From: Acidobacteriota bacterium
GTDB lineage: Bacteria; Acidobacteriota; Vicinamibacteria; Vicinamibacterales; JAKQTR01
NCBI GenBank assembly: GCA_026393755.1
Contig: JAPKZO010000002.1
Coordinates: 1 to 64,000 of the forward strand
Direction of reading: 5' to 3'
Length of the DNA: 64,000 bases
In this document: in pieces, positions 7,302 to 13,417 of the stretch
Layout: each line of letters opens with the position of its first letter
Numbering within the stretch: position 1 is the first letter of the stretch
Notes under the pieces: model-generated
Told to the model about the DNA's origin: nothing
What the model saw: only the letters and a program-made list of their open reading frames with translations
Database searches by the model: none
Translations under genes and position numbers: made by a program

Positions 7302-7622
7302 TCAGTCGTCGTCCGGCAGAACGTAGCGCTCCTTGGGCATCAAATCCCTGGGCTGGACGAATCCGACCTGGCGCCTTCTTGGATCGGTTCTCAGCACCCA
7401 CGCGATGTCTTCCATCTCGCGGATGGACGGGTGCTGCCGGCTGACGTATTCCGTGCAGACAGCGACAGGGAAGGTGATCCGGTTGTGGCCGGATCCGAGC
7501 ATGGTGCACTCCACGATTTCGTCGCGAAGGCGCACGCCCTTGGCGACGATCGAGTGCCGGCAACTGACGCACAAAGCGGGCTCGCCCGGACGGGCGGTGC
7601 TGCCCTGAATCTTGAAGCGCAT
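7302..7622 (-). CDS. Hypothetical protein with CxxC
   Basis: This 106-residue protein is not recognised. GGAGG sits eight bases upstream of the ATG at 7622, which selects that start over the ATG at 7628. The sequence has CVSC near residue 20 and further Cys at ECTML and VCTEY. A WVLRTDPRRRQVGFVQPRDL region and an acidic end (LPDDD) follow. Four cysteines in a small protein suggest a metal site. It points against the flanking toxin-antitoxin operons and may be island cargo. Confidence 0.62.
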   Translation of the reverse strand: MRFKIQGSTARPGEPALCVSCRHSIVAKGVRLRDEIVECTMLGSGHNRITFPVAVCTEYVSRQHPSIREMEDIAWVLRTDPRRRQVGFVQPRDLMPKERYVLPDDD

Positions 7623-7773
7623 CGACATGTCCTCCTACAGGTGCGTCATGCAACACCTCCTTTTGTGAGCAGGTGACGACGATGCCATCGTCGAACGGCG
7701 CGGGTCAAGTCCCGGAGCGGCCTGGGAGAGACAGGCCACAGATTCACTCGGGGAAGTGAATGGCAGGGAGTGC

Positions 7774-7802
7774 TTGACCTACACAGGCTAGATGTGTAGT
7801 AT
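7774..7802 (+). promoter_or_regulatory. vapBC promoter with embedded operator palindrome
   Basis: TTGACC (7774-7779) and TAGTAT (7797-7802) are separated by 17 bp, a good sigma70-type promoter. A perfect inverted repeat CTACACA-N7-TGTGTAG (7779-7799) fills the spacer and overlaps the -10. This is what autorepression by a VapB dimer needs. The -10 ends eight bases before the ATG. Confidence 0.72.
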
Positions 7803-7810
7803 TCGTGTGT

Positions 7811-8011
7811 ATGCCAACGAATCTCGCCATTGACGACAGGCTCCTCAATCAGGCCCGCAGCCTTGGCGGGTATCAGACAAAACGCGAAACGGTCAATGAG
7901 GCACTGCGGGAGTTCATCCAGCAGCGCCAGCGGCGCGAACTGGTCAAACTCGCCGGCAAGGTCGACTACGACCCGAGGTACGACTACAAGCGGGAACGGC
8001 GGGCGCGGTGA
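7811..8011 (+). CDS. vapB: VapB-type antitoxin
   Basis: This 66-residue antitoxin has an N-terminal DNA-binding strand-helix unit (MPTNLAIDDRLLNQARSLGG), then TKRETVNEALREFI and a C-terminal toxin-binding segment (YDPRYDYKRERR). It is the VapB family whose members precede VapC nucleases. ATG at 7811 is preferred over a GTG at 7805, which would lie only two bases from the -10. The stop overlaps vapC by GTGA. Confidence 0.9.
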   Translation: MPTNLAIDDRLLNQARSLGGYQTKRETVNEALREFIQQRQRRELVKLAGKVDYDPRYDYKRERRAR

Positions 8012-8430
8012 TCCTCTTCGACACGTCAGTCCTCTCGCGTGTCTTCCGGCGGAAGCGCCCCGGGGCGGAGGAGCGCCGGCTTCAGGCGGTGTTTGACGAA
8101 CTGATGGCGAGCGACGTTCCCCTCGGCTTGCCCGGGATGGTGCTGCAGGAAGTGCTGAGCGGTGTGCGGTCCCAGCGCCAGTTCACAGACCTTTCGGCGA
8201 AGCTGCTCGCGGGCTTCACGATGGTCTCCGAGGGAGTGCCCGAACACCTCGAGGCCGCGCGGCTCAAGAACGTGTGTCTTGGCAAGAAATTCAACGTCTC
8301 AGGGATCGACTGTCTCATCGCCGCGTGTGCCATCGTTGGCGGCCACGAACTCTTCACGGTTGACGAGGACTTCACAGGCATCGCAAAGCACGCCCCGTTG
8401 AAGCTGTTCAAGGCGCATCACGTCGCCTGA
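8008..8430 (+). CDS. vapC: VapC-type PIN ribonuclease toxin
   Basis: This 140-residue PIN-domain protein keeps the acidic residues in order: D5 in LFDTSVL, Glu in LQEVLSGV, Asp in GIDCLIAACA and the pair in TVDEDF. VapC toxins cleave initiator tRNA or rRNA; the target here is unknown. GTG start. It overlaps vapB by four bases and should be expressed from the same leaderless transcript. Confidence 0.9.
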   Translation: MILFDTSVLSRVFRRKRPGAEERRLQAVFDELMASDVPLGLPGMVLQEVLSGVRSQRQFTDLSAKLLAGFTMVSEGVPEHLEAARLKNVCLGKKFNVSGIDCLIAACAIVGGHELFTVDEDFTGIAKHAPLKLFKAHHVA

Positions 8431-8572
8431 CAATGCCTTGAACCGGAGGGCGCGCTGACTGGATTCGCACACACGGCTACAAGACGCCGGTTGTGGGCGC
8501 CTTGCAGGTCGCTGTGACTGTGAGGGTTACGAGAGGACGGAGTGGAGGTCCGCCTTCGCGACTTGCTGGCTC

Positions 8573-8590
8573 GCCAGCCCCTCAAGCTGG
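8573..8590. repeat. 18-bp copy of the tRNA-Leu(GAG) anticodon arm
   Basis: GCCAGCCCCTCAAGCTGG is identical and in the same orientation to 10680-10697 in the tRNA-Leu gene. It is a candidate remnant of an attachment site; no integrase gene is present in the window. Confidence 0.5.
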
Positions 8591-8630
8591 GGAAACAGGT
8601 AGGCAGACGTGATCAGATGTGGCCTGTGTT

Positions 8631-8700
8631 GACGGACCTTGATCAGACGTGATCGCAAGCGCGCGCCCGTGACGACTTATTTCGCACATATTCGCACACG
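8631..8700. repeat. Interspersed repeat R, copy 3 (full 70 bp)
   Basis: This is the partner of 6521-6590. It contains the degenerate GATC dyad in the left half and the doubled TTCGCA in the right half. It lies upstream of higBA, as copy 2 lies upstream of brnT. Confidence 0.9.
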
Positions 8701-8729
8701 GCCGGTGATGGTCTCACGGCACCACTTCC

Positions 8730-8779
8730 ATGGCTGACACCCCCTCGACCCGCAAGCCGGTCTCGCCGGCGGTGCCGCC
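8730..8779. repeat. Direct repeat bracketing higBA, left copy
   Basis: This stretch matches 9459-9508 at roughly 40 of the first 46 bases. Both read as an ATG-initiated peptide (MADTPSTRKPVSPA here) that stops after a few dozen codons. It looks like the decayed 5' end of a small gene, not a working one. Confidence 0.6.
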
Positions 8780-8829
8780 CGGCCCGTACGACAGCGTGCG
8801 CCTCCCTGGGGAGGCACGCAGGCAGGGTA

Positions 8830-8856
8830 TTGACGTTTAACGTTATTCGTTATATT
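8830..8856 (+). promoter_or_regulatory. higBA promoter with palindrome
   Basis: TTGACG (8830-8835) and TATATT (8851-8856) are spaced by 15 bp, slightly short. The palindrome TAACGTTA (8838-8845) lies between them and is a plausible HigA operator. The -10 ends eight bases before the GTG start of higB, with no Shine-Dalgarno. The AT-rich block stands out from its GC-rich surroundings. Confidence 0.62.
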
Positions 8857-8864
8857 CTCGCGGC

Positions 8865-9143
8865 GTGATCAAGGGCTTCCGCTGTGCCGACACGCGGGCG
8901 TTGTTCGAGACAGGAAAGTCGAAGCGTTTCGGCGCGATCATCGCCGTGGCCACGCGCAAGCTTACTCAGCTTGATGCGGCGGCCACGCTGGAGTTTCTGA
9001 AGTCACCCCCGGGCAACCATCTGGAAGCGCTCAAGGGCGATCGGAAGGGCCGGCACAGTCTCCGGATCAACGACCAGTGGCGCATCTGTTTTCGCTGGAC
9101 GACGGCCGGGCCTGAGGATGTCGAGATTGCGGACTATCACTGA
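8865..9143 (+). CDS. higB: HigB/RelE-type toxin
   Basis: This 92-residue protein matches plasmid-maintenance killer proteins. It opens with a [20 protein letters not shown] segment, has a central [24 protein letters not shown], and ends VEIADYH. In this family the Arg/Lys-rich centre and C-terminal Tyr-His serve ribosome-dependent mRNA cleavage. GTG start immediately after the promoter. Toxin precedes antitoxin, the usual higBA order. It is bracketed by direct repeats (8730 and 9459). Confidence 0.9.
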   Translation: MIKGFRCADTRALFETGKSKRFGAIIAVATRKLTQLDAAATLEFLKSPPGNHLEALKGDRKGRHSLRINDQWRICFRWTTAGPEDVEIADYH

Positions 9144-9155
9144 CGGAGCATGGCG

Positions 9156-9458
9156 ATGAGGATCAAGAACGGCATGCGGCCGGTTCACCCCGGCGAAGTG
9201 TTGCGTGAGGACTTCTTGCGGCCAGCGGGCTTGACCGCCAACGCGCTGGCCAAGGCGCTTCACGTGCCGGCGCCGCGGGTCAACGACATCGTGCGCGAAC
9301 GGCGCGGCGTCTCCGCAGATACGGCGATGCGCCTGGCGCGTTACTTCGGCGGCGATGCGCACTCGTGGCTGAACCTGCAGGCCATCTATGACCTGCGTCT
9401 CGCGGAGATTGCCAACGCTCGCAAGATCGCACGCGAGATCATGCCGATCGCCGTCTGA
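9156..9458 (+). CDS. higA: HigA antitoxin (XRE family)
   Basis: About 100 residues, with the HigA opening RPVHPGEVLREDFL and a helix-turn-helix (NALAKALHVPAPRVNDIVRERRGVSADTAMRLARYF), followed by WLNLQAIYDL. It binds HigB and represses the operon. GGAG seven bases before ATG 9156 favours that start over ATG 9150. The last codons overlap the ATG of the right-hand direct repeat. Confidence 0.92.
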   Translation: MRIKNGMRPVHPGEVLREDFLRPAGLTANALAKALHVPAPRVNDIVRERRGVSADTAMRLARYFGGDAHSWLNLQAIYDLRLAEIANARKIAREIMPIAV

Positions 9459-9536
9459 TGTCCGACACCACCTCGACCCCCAAGCCGGTCTCGCCGGCGG
9501 CGCCACTGCTCGGCACCGGCGCGCTGGACGAGTAGC
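9459..9536. repeat. Direct repeat bracketing higBA, right copy
   Basis: The first ~48 bp match 8730-8779. It encodes a 25-residue peptide starting MSDTTSTPKPVSPA whose ATG overlaps the higA stop codon (TGATG). I read it as a remnant 5' gene end. Confidence 0.55.
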
Positions 9537-9547
9537 CCGCGATCGGC

Positions 9548-9675
9548 TCAGGCCACGCGGGTGCCGGCGCTCCGCGAACCAGCGAGCAGCCCGGCGACGC
9601 TCAAGTCCTCGTCCGCAACGGGCCAATGTATGCCTTCACCGTCACCGAGAAGTTGCCAGTTCCTTCTGGCGGCTA
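9548..9675 (-). pseudogene. C-terminal fragment of a DUF2442 gene
   Basis: The minus-strand frame encodes NWQLLGDGEGIHWPVADEDLSVAGLLAG and ends at a stop at 9548. It is nearly identical to the last third of the DUF2442 protein at 4664-4930. The N-terminal two thirds are missing and no DUF4160 gene adjoins it. It is a decayed second copy. Confidence 0.78.
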
Positions 9676-9788
9676 AGAGCGAAGACCAAGAGGGAGAACT
9701 CCTATAGAATCCGCGAGTGCGGCAATTGGTCAAGCCAAGCCACCCGCCGTTCCGTCTAACTCGTCGGAAAGAGTCTTGGAGGTGTCTG

Positions 9789-10067
9789 GTGCGTATTCGT
9801 CCGACGTTCGGTCTCTTCCTTCTCATACTTCTGTTGTTCGCCGCAGGGGTATTCGCCATCGGACAGAAGCAAAAGCCACCGACATTTACTGCTCCACAGA
9901 TTACGGTTGTTCCTTCGAGATCCCCAGTCATCCTGTCTGGGAGCGATGTCGGTTTTCGCGTGGAAAGTTACTCGGGAGAGACCCCTGTCGGTAGGGTCGT
10001 CGTTCGGATTGACGGAAAGTGGGTCGAGCCACTCCCGCCTCCCCCGCAGGCAGTGTTTGTGAAGTAG
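9789..10067 (+). CDS. Small membrane-anchored protein of unknown function
   Basis: This 92-residue protein has one N-terminal transmembrane or signal segment (FGLFLLILLLFAAGVFAIG), then a beta-rich exported part (TAPQITVVPSRSPVILSGSDVGFRV, GRVVVRIDGKWVEPLPPP). The GTG start at 9789 is chosen because GGAGG lies six bases upstream; the longer frame from 9717 lacks this. No family recognised. It converges on the small membrane protein at 10075. Confidence 0.65.
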   Translation: MRIRPTFGLFLLILLLFAAGVFAIGQKQKPPTFTAPQITVVPSRSPVILSGSDVGFRVESYSGETPVGRVVVRIDGKWVEPLPPPPQAVFVK

Positions 10068-10074
10068 CAGCGCG

Positions 10075-10254
10075 TCAGCGCGTCCCGATTCCAATAGACA
10101 GCCAGCCGATCAATCCCGCGAGCGCAGAAAGCAGCGAACAGATGATGCCAAATCTATCGTGTTCCCGTCTCGCCTTCGGCAGCAGAAACAAGAGAGCCCA
10201 GATACAGCCGCCCAGCATCACGACTGACAGAACGATCTGGAAGTTCGTCGTCAT
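10075..10254 (-). CDS. Tiny two-helix membrane protein, copy 2
   Basis: This 59-residue paralogue of 4125-4304 has helix 1 IVLSVVMLGGCIWALLFLLP, loop KARREHDRF, and helix 2 IICSLLSALAGLIGWLSIGIG. Two ATG codons are adjacent; I use the second (10254), which aligns with copy 1, although GGGG upstream would serve either. Both copies sit next to DUF2442 genes and share a downstream hairpin, so the whole module was duplicated. Confidence 0.72.
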   Translation of the reverse strand: MTTNFQIVLSVVMLGGCIWALLFLLPKARREHDRFGIICSLLSALAGLIGWLSIGIGTR

Positions 10255-10257
10255 CAA

Positions 10258-10577
10258 ATGCCCCTAAGTGCGTTAGACACCTGCGCTCCCAACGATGCCA
10301 GCGTAGCGGTTTGGCGGGGACTGTGGGGATCGGATTCATCCCCGAGAACATTGGAGGGTTACCGTGTCGCCGGTGCGCACCTGGCTGGAACCCTCGGTTT
10401 CCGCCCGAGAAACACAGGGGAAACCACCCGGGACTTGGCACCGGACTTGAGACACACTTTGGGCACAGAAAATGGCTCGGTTTTCACCGAGCCATAAGTG
10501 CTTGTCTATCAGAAGGTCGCTTGCTTGGAGGTCCGCCTTCGCCGCTGCGCGGCTTCGGCGGGACAGCCTTCGCAAGA
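10258..10577. other. Gene-free stretch, second half of duplicated module
   Basis: It holds no credible gene. It resembles 4305-4546 in its last 100 bp (tandem GACACAC/GGCAC phrases, then the hairpin at 10472-10495). A GGAGGTCCGCC motif with a partner GGCGGGA at about 10527-10565 forms another imperfect palindrome. Confidence 0.5.
10472..10495. repeat. Perfect 9-bp stem hairpin, copy 2
   Basis: ATGGCTCGG and CCGAGCCAT flank TTTTCA. The base pair that differs from copy 1 (4522-4545) changed on both arms, which suggests selection on the hairpin. Confidence 0.7.
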
Positions 10578-10639
10578 GGCTGGCCTGCCTAGCCGAAGCT
10601 CGACCGAAGGTGGAGCAGGCTGAGGTCGAGCGAAGGCTG
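10578..10639. repeat. 62-bp REP-like palindromic repeat, copy 2
   Basis: It differs from 5098-5159 by one base. On the minus strand it begins directly at the CCA end of tRNA-Leu, just as copy 1 begins directly after a stop codon. Confidence 0.85.
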
Positions 10640-10724
10640 GTGCGGAAGGGGGGATTCGAACCCCCACACTCTTGCGAGTGCCAGCCCCTCAAGCTGGTGC
10701 GTCTGCCAGTTCCGCCACTTCCGC
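10638..10724 (-). tRNA. tRNA-Leu(GAG)
   Basis: The minus strand folds as a class II tRNA. The acceptor is GCGGAAG paired with CTTCCGC, with discriminator A and an encoded CCA (10638-10640). The anticodon stem CCAGC/GCTGG holds loop TTGAGGG, giving GAG. There is a long variable arm and GGTTCGAAT in the T arm. It follows secG on the same strand, as in E. coli secG-leuU. The accessory island lies immediately beyond its 3' end. Confidence 0.96.
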
Positions 10725-10742
10725 GAGGAGGGCTATCGTATC

Positions 10743-11072
10743 CTACTTCTTCGCCGGTGCCGGAGGAGGTGCCGGCGCAGGAACTGCTGGCGCGCTCTGG
10801 CCGGTCGGCAGCTTGATCCCGCTTCCCGCCGAGCCTGAGCCCTTCTCCCAGAAGATGGCCAAGGCGAGCGAGCCGGCGACGAACAACACCGCCAGCACGC
10901 TCGTCGCCCGCGTGAGCAGGGTCGCGCCGGACCGTGCGCCAAACGCCGTCTGACTGCTGCTGCCCCCGAACGCCGCGGCAATGTCCCCCGCGCGGCCCTG
11001 CTGAAGCAGCACGACCACTAGGAGGAGCAGGCAGACCAGCACGTACAGCGTCACGATCAAGTAGTACAGCAT
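10743..11072 (-). CDS. secG: Preprotein translocase subunit SecG
   Basis: This 109-residue inner-membrane protein has two transmembrane helices (LIVTLYVLVCLLLLVVVLLQQG and LLTRATSVLAVLFVAGSLALAIF) joined by the typical GRAGDIAAAFGGSSSQTAFGARSG loop. It assists SecYE in protein export. The Ala/Pro-rich tail (SAPAVPAPAPPPAPAKK) is longer than usual but common in this kind of genome. It is downstream of tpiA and upstream of tRNA-Leu. Confidence 0.95.
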   Translation of the reverse strand: MLYYLIVTLYVLVCLLLLVVVLLQQGRAGDIAAAFGGSSSQTAFGARSGATLLTRATSVLAVLFVAGSLALAIFWEKGSGSAGSGIKLPTGQSAPAVPAPAPPPAPAKK

Positions 11073-11323
11073 CCGGTAATTATACCCAGGGATGGCAGGG
11101 AAGCGAAACAGGAGAATGATCCTGGCTGGATTCCGGCTTTCGCCGGAATGACGGAATGCTGGGCTGGATTTCCGCTTTCCGCCTTCGACCCCACCATCGC
11201 GCTAAGGCTACGGCGGGACAGGTCGCCAGCACGACGATGACGGCAACAGTAGGAACGACAGCCCGCAGTGCGCGGAGCGCAATGCCACGGCACCGGGAAA
11301 GCGCAGATGGAGTCAGATCCCAA
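11073..11323. other. secG-tpiA intergenic region with repeats
   Basis: It contains an ATTCCGGC-N4-GCCGGAAT palindrome (11130-11149), a CCGCCTTCG/CTACGGCGGGACAGG palindrome (about 11187-11223) and a GGAGTCAGATCCCAATTAC phrase near 11310 resembling the repeat in nuoM. I see no gene. Confidence 0.6.
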
Positions 11324-12082
11324 TTACTGTCGGCAGCCGGAGATGATCTCGAAGAACGACTGAGCCTTGAGGCTGGCTCCGCCGACCAGTGCACCGTCCA
11401 CATCGGGCAGCGCCATCAACTCCCGGATGTTGTCGGGCTTGACGCTACCTCCATACAGGATGTGGCATTGGTCCGCGCTCTCGGGCGTGAAATGGTCACG
11501 GAGCCACCCGCGAATGTGAGCGTGGGCGTCGCCGGCCTGTTGCGGCGTCGCGTTGCGGCCCGTTCCGATCGCCCACACCGGCTCGTAGGCGATGACGAGT
11601 GCCGCCACCTGCGCGGGTGTGAGGCCGCCAAGCGATTCGTCGAGCTGCCGGTCGAGGACTGCGGTCGTGCGATTGGCGTCCCTCTCCTCGAGTGTCTCGC
11701 CAATGCACACGATGGCCGTCAGGTCGGCGGCCAGAGCTGCCAGCAGCTTCCTGTGCACGCTCTCGCCAGTGTCACCAAAGAGCCGGCGGCGCTCGGAGTG
11801 GCCGATGATGACGTAGTCCGCGCCCGCGTCCTTGATCATCCCGGCGCTCACTTCGCCCGTAAACGCGCCTTCGCGTTCCCAATGCAGGTTCTGGGCGGCA
11901 ATGCCGATCCCGCTGTGGCGCACGGCGTCTGCGGCGGCCGGGATCGCGGGAAACGGCGGGGCCACCACGATTTCGGCCCCGGTGATGTCACTGGTCAGTC
12001 TCAAGAGTTCCTGAAGGTAGGCGACGGTCTCGCCGACGGTCTTGAACATCTTGAAATTGGCCGCGATGAAGGGAACGCGCAT
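11324..12082 (-). CDS. tpiA: Triosephosphate isomerase
   Basis: This 252-residue enzyme interconverts dihydroxyacetone phosphate and glyceraldehyde 3-phosphate in the cytoplasm. Visible motifs are AANFKMFKT at the N-terminus (Asn and Lys of the substrate site), IGHSERR with the catalytic His, YEPVWAIGTGRNATPQQA with the catalytic Glu and flexible loop, and LYGGSVKPDN with LVGGASL for phosphate binding. It is seven bases downstream of pgk, so it is certainly cotranscribed. Confidence 0.98.
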   Translation of the reverse strand: MRVPFIAANFKMFKTVGETVAYLQELLRLTSDITGAEIVVAPPFPAIPAAADAVRHSGIGIAAQNLHWEREGAFTGEVSAGMIKDAGADYVIIGHSERRRLFGDTGESVHRKLLAALAADLTAIVCIGETLEERDANRTTAVLDRQLDESLGGLTPAQVAALVIAYEPVWAIGTGRNATPQQAGDAHAHIRGWLRDHFTPESADQCHILYGGSVKPDNIRELMALPDVDGALVGGASLKAQSFFEIISGCRQ

Positions 12083-12089
12083 TTGAGTC

Positions 12090-13283
12090 CTACTTTTCGC
12101 TCAATGCCGCAACGCCCGGAAGCTTACGCCCGCCAAGGCATTCGAGCGACGCGCTGCCGCCCGTCGAAATGTGCGTGATGCGGCCGGTGACCCCCGCCTT
12201 CGCCACCGCCGAGACGGTATCGCCGCCGCCGATGATGGTCGTGCCGTTCACGCCCGCAACCGCCCTGGCCACCGCCTTCGTCCCGGCATCAAACGGGCTC
12301 GTCTCGAATACCCCCATCGGGCCGTTCCACACCACGGTCTTCGCGGTCCCGATCACGCTGGCGTACCGCGCGGCTGTCTTCGGCCCGATATCGAGGCCCA
12401 TGCGATCGCCGATGGCCGCGTCGGTCACATCCAGCGTCTCGGTGGCCACCCCTGTTTCGATCTTCGCGGCGACAACGTGATCCACCGGCAGCTCCAGCCG
12501 GATCTTGTTTTCGGCCGCGCGTTTCACAATCGCGCGAGCGGCGTCCAGTTTGTCGTCCTCGACGAGCGACCTGCCGACCGGCAGCCCCTGGGCCTTGAAG
12601 AACGTGTACGCCATCGCGCCACCCACGAGCAGCGCGTCCACGCGACCAAGGAAGTTCTCGATCACCTCGATCTTGTCGGAGACCTTGGCTCCACCGAGGA
12701 TCGCGACAAACGGACGCTCCGGCGACTCGAGGGCGTGACCAAGGTACTTGAGTTCGTCTTCCATCAGGAAGCCCGCAGCCGCCCGCGGCATCAGCCGGGC
12801 CATCCCTTCGGTCGATGCGTGCGCGCGGTGGCTCGACCCGAAGGCGTCATCCACGTACAGGTCCGCCAGCTCCGCCAACTGTTTCGCAAACCCAGGGTCG
12901 TTCTTCTCCTCCTCCGCGTGGAACCGGACGTTCTCCAGCAGCACGACACGATTGCCCGCGGCCTGCGCCTGCGCGATCGCCCGGCGGGCCGGCTCGCCGA
13001 CACAGTCGTCGGCAAACGTCACGGCGCGGCCAATCAGTTCGGCCAGGTGCTCGCCGACAGGCTTCAGGCTGAACTCCGGGCTCGGTCCTCCCTTGGGTCG
13101 GCCCAGATGCGACGCCAGGATGACGATGGCGCCATGCTCGAGCGCGTAGGTGATGGTCGGCAGCGACGCACGGATGCGCGTGTCGTCCTTGATGCGCCCG
13201 TTCTTGATGGGCACGTTAAAATCGACGCGGATGAAGACGCGCTTGCCCTGCAGATCGAGATCGCGGATGGACAGCTTGGCCAT
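12090..13283 (-). CDS. pgk: Phosphoglycerate kinase
   Basis: This 397-residue enzyme makes ATP from 1,3-bisphosphoglycerate. The family start [17 protein letters not shown], the substrate-binding ASHLGRPKG, the hinge [23 protein letters not shown] and the nucleotide-site [13 protein letters not shown] are all present. Length is normal. It is the second gene of gapA-pgk-tpiA; the gap to gapA is 134 bp and holds two palindromic repeats. Confidence 0.98.
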   Translation of the reverse strand: MAKLSIRDLDLQGKRVFIRVDFNVPIKNGRIKDDTRIRASLPTITYALEHGAIVILASHLGRPKGGPSPEFSLKPVGEHLAELIGRAVTFADDCVGEPARRAIAQAQAAGNRVVLLENVRFHAEEEKNDPGFAKQLAELADLYVDDAFGSSHRAHASTEGMARLMPRAAAGFLMEDELKYLGHALESPERPFVAILGGAKVSDKIEVIENFLGRVDALLVGGAMAYTFFKAQGLPVGRSLVEDDKLDAARAIVKRAAENKIRLELPVDHVVAAKIETGVATETLDVTDAAIGDRMGLDIGPKTAARYASVIGTAKTVVWNGPMGVFETSPFDAGTKAVARAVAGVNGTTIIGGGDTVSAVAKAGVTGRITHISTGGSASLECLGGRKLPGVAALSEK

Positions 13284-13342
13284 GTGAGATACCCTGGGAG
13301 ACTCGATAGGCGGGGTTTGGAATTCGTCTCTTCCAGCCCGTC

Positions 13343-13402
13343 ATTCCGGCGAACGCCGGAATCCAGCCGTGTGCCTCTCTGGATGCCGGCATCCGCCGGC
13401 AT
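13343..13402. repeat. Pair of palindromic repeats between gapA and pgk
   Basis: ATTCCGGCG-AA-CGCCGGAAT (13343-13362) is followed by ATGCCGGC-ATCC-GCCGGCAT (13383-13402). The first belongs to the family also seen at 11130-11149 and 31188-31207. Placed inside an operon, they could stabilise or separate the gapA mRNA. Confidence 0.85.
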
Positions 13403-13417
13403 GACGAGACCCAACCC

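Larger units (their letters stand above)
8431..8729. other. Gene-free repeat-rich spacer between vapBC and higBA
   Basis: There is no credible gene. From left to right it holds a GGAGGTCCGCC motif at about 8542, an 18-bp copy of the tRNA-Leu anticodon arm (8573-8590), a GATCA-containing segment related to 4562-4591, and a full repeat R (8631-8700). Confidence 0.6.

Noticed and set aside
8730-8840. A 36-codon peptide gene before higB
   Set aside because: Its end runs into the higB promoter and it resembles a fragment repeated at 9459; more likely a gene remnant.
10258-10500. A phage or integrase remnant next to tRNA-Leu
   Set aside because: I looked for integrase motifs in all frames between 8.4 and 10.6 kb and saw none; only repeats and small genes remain.
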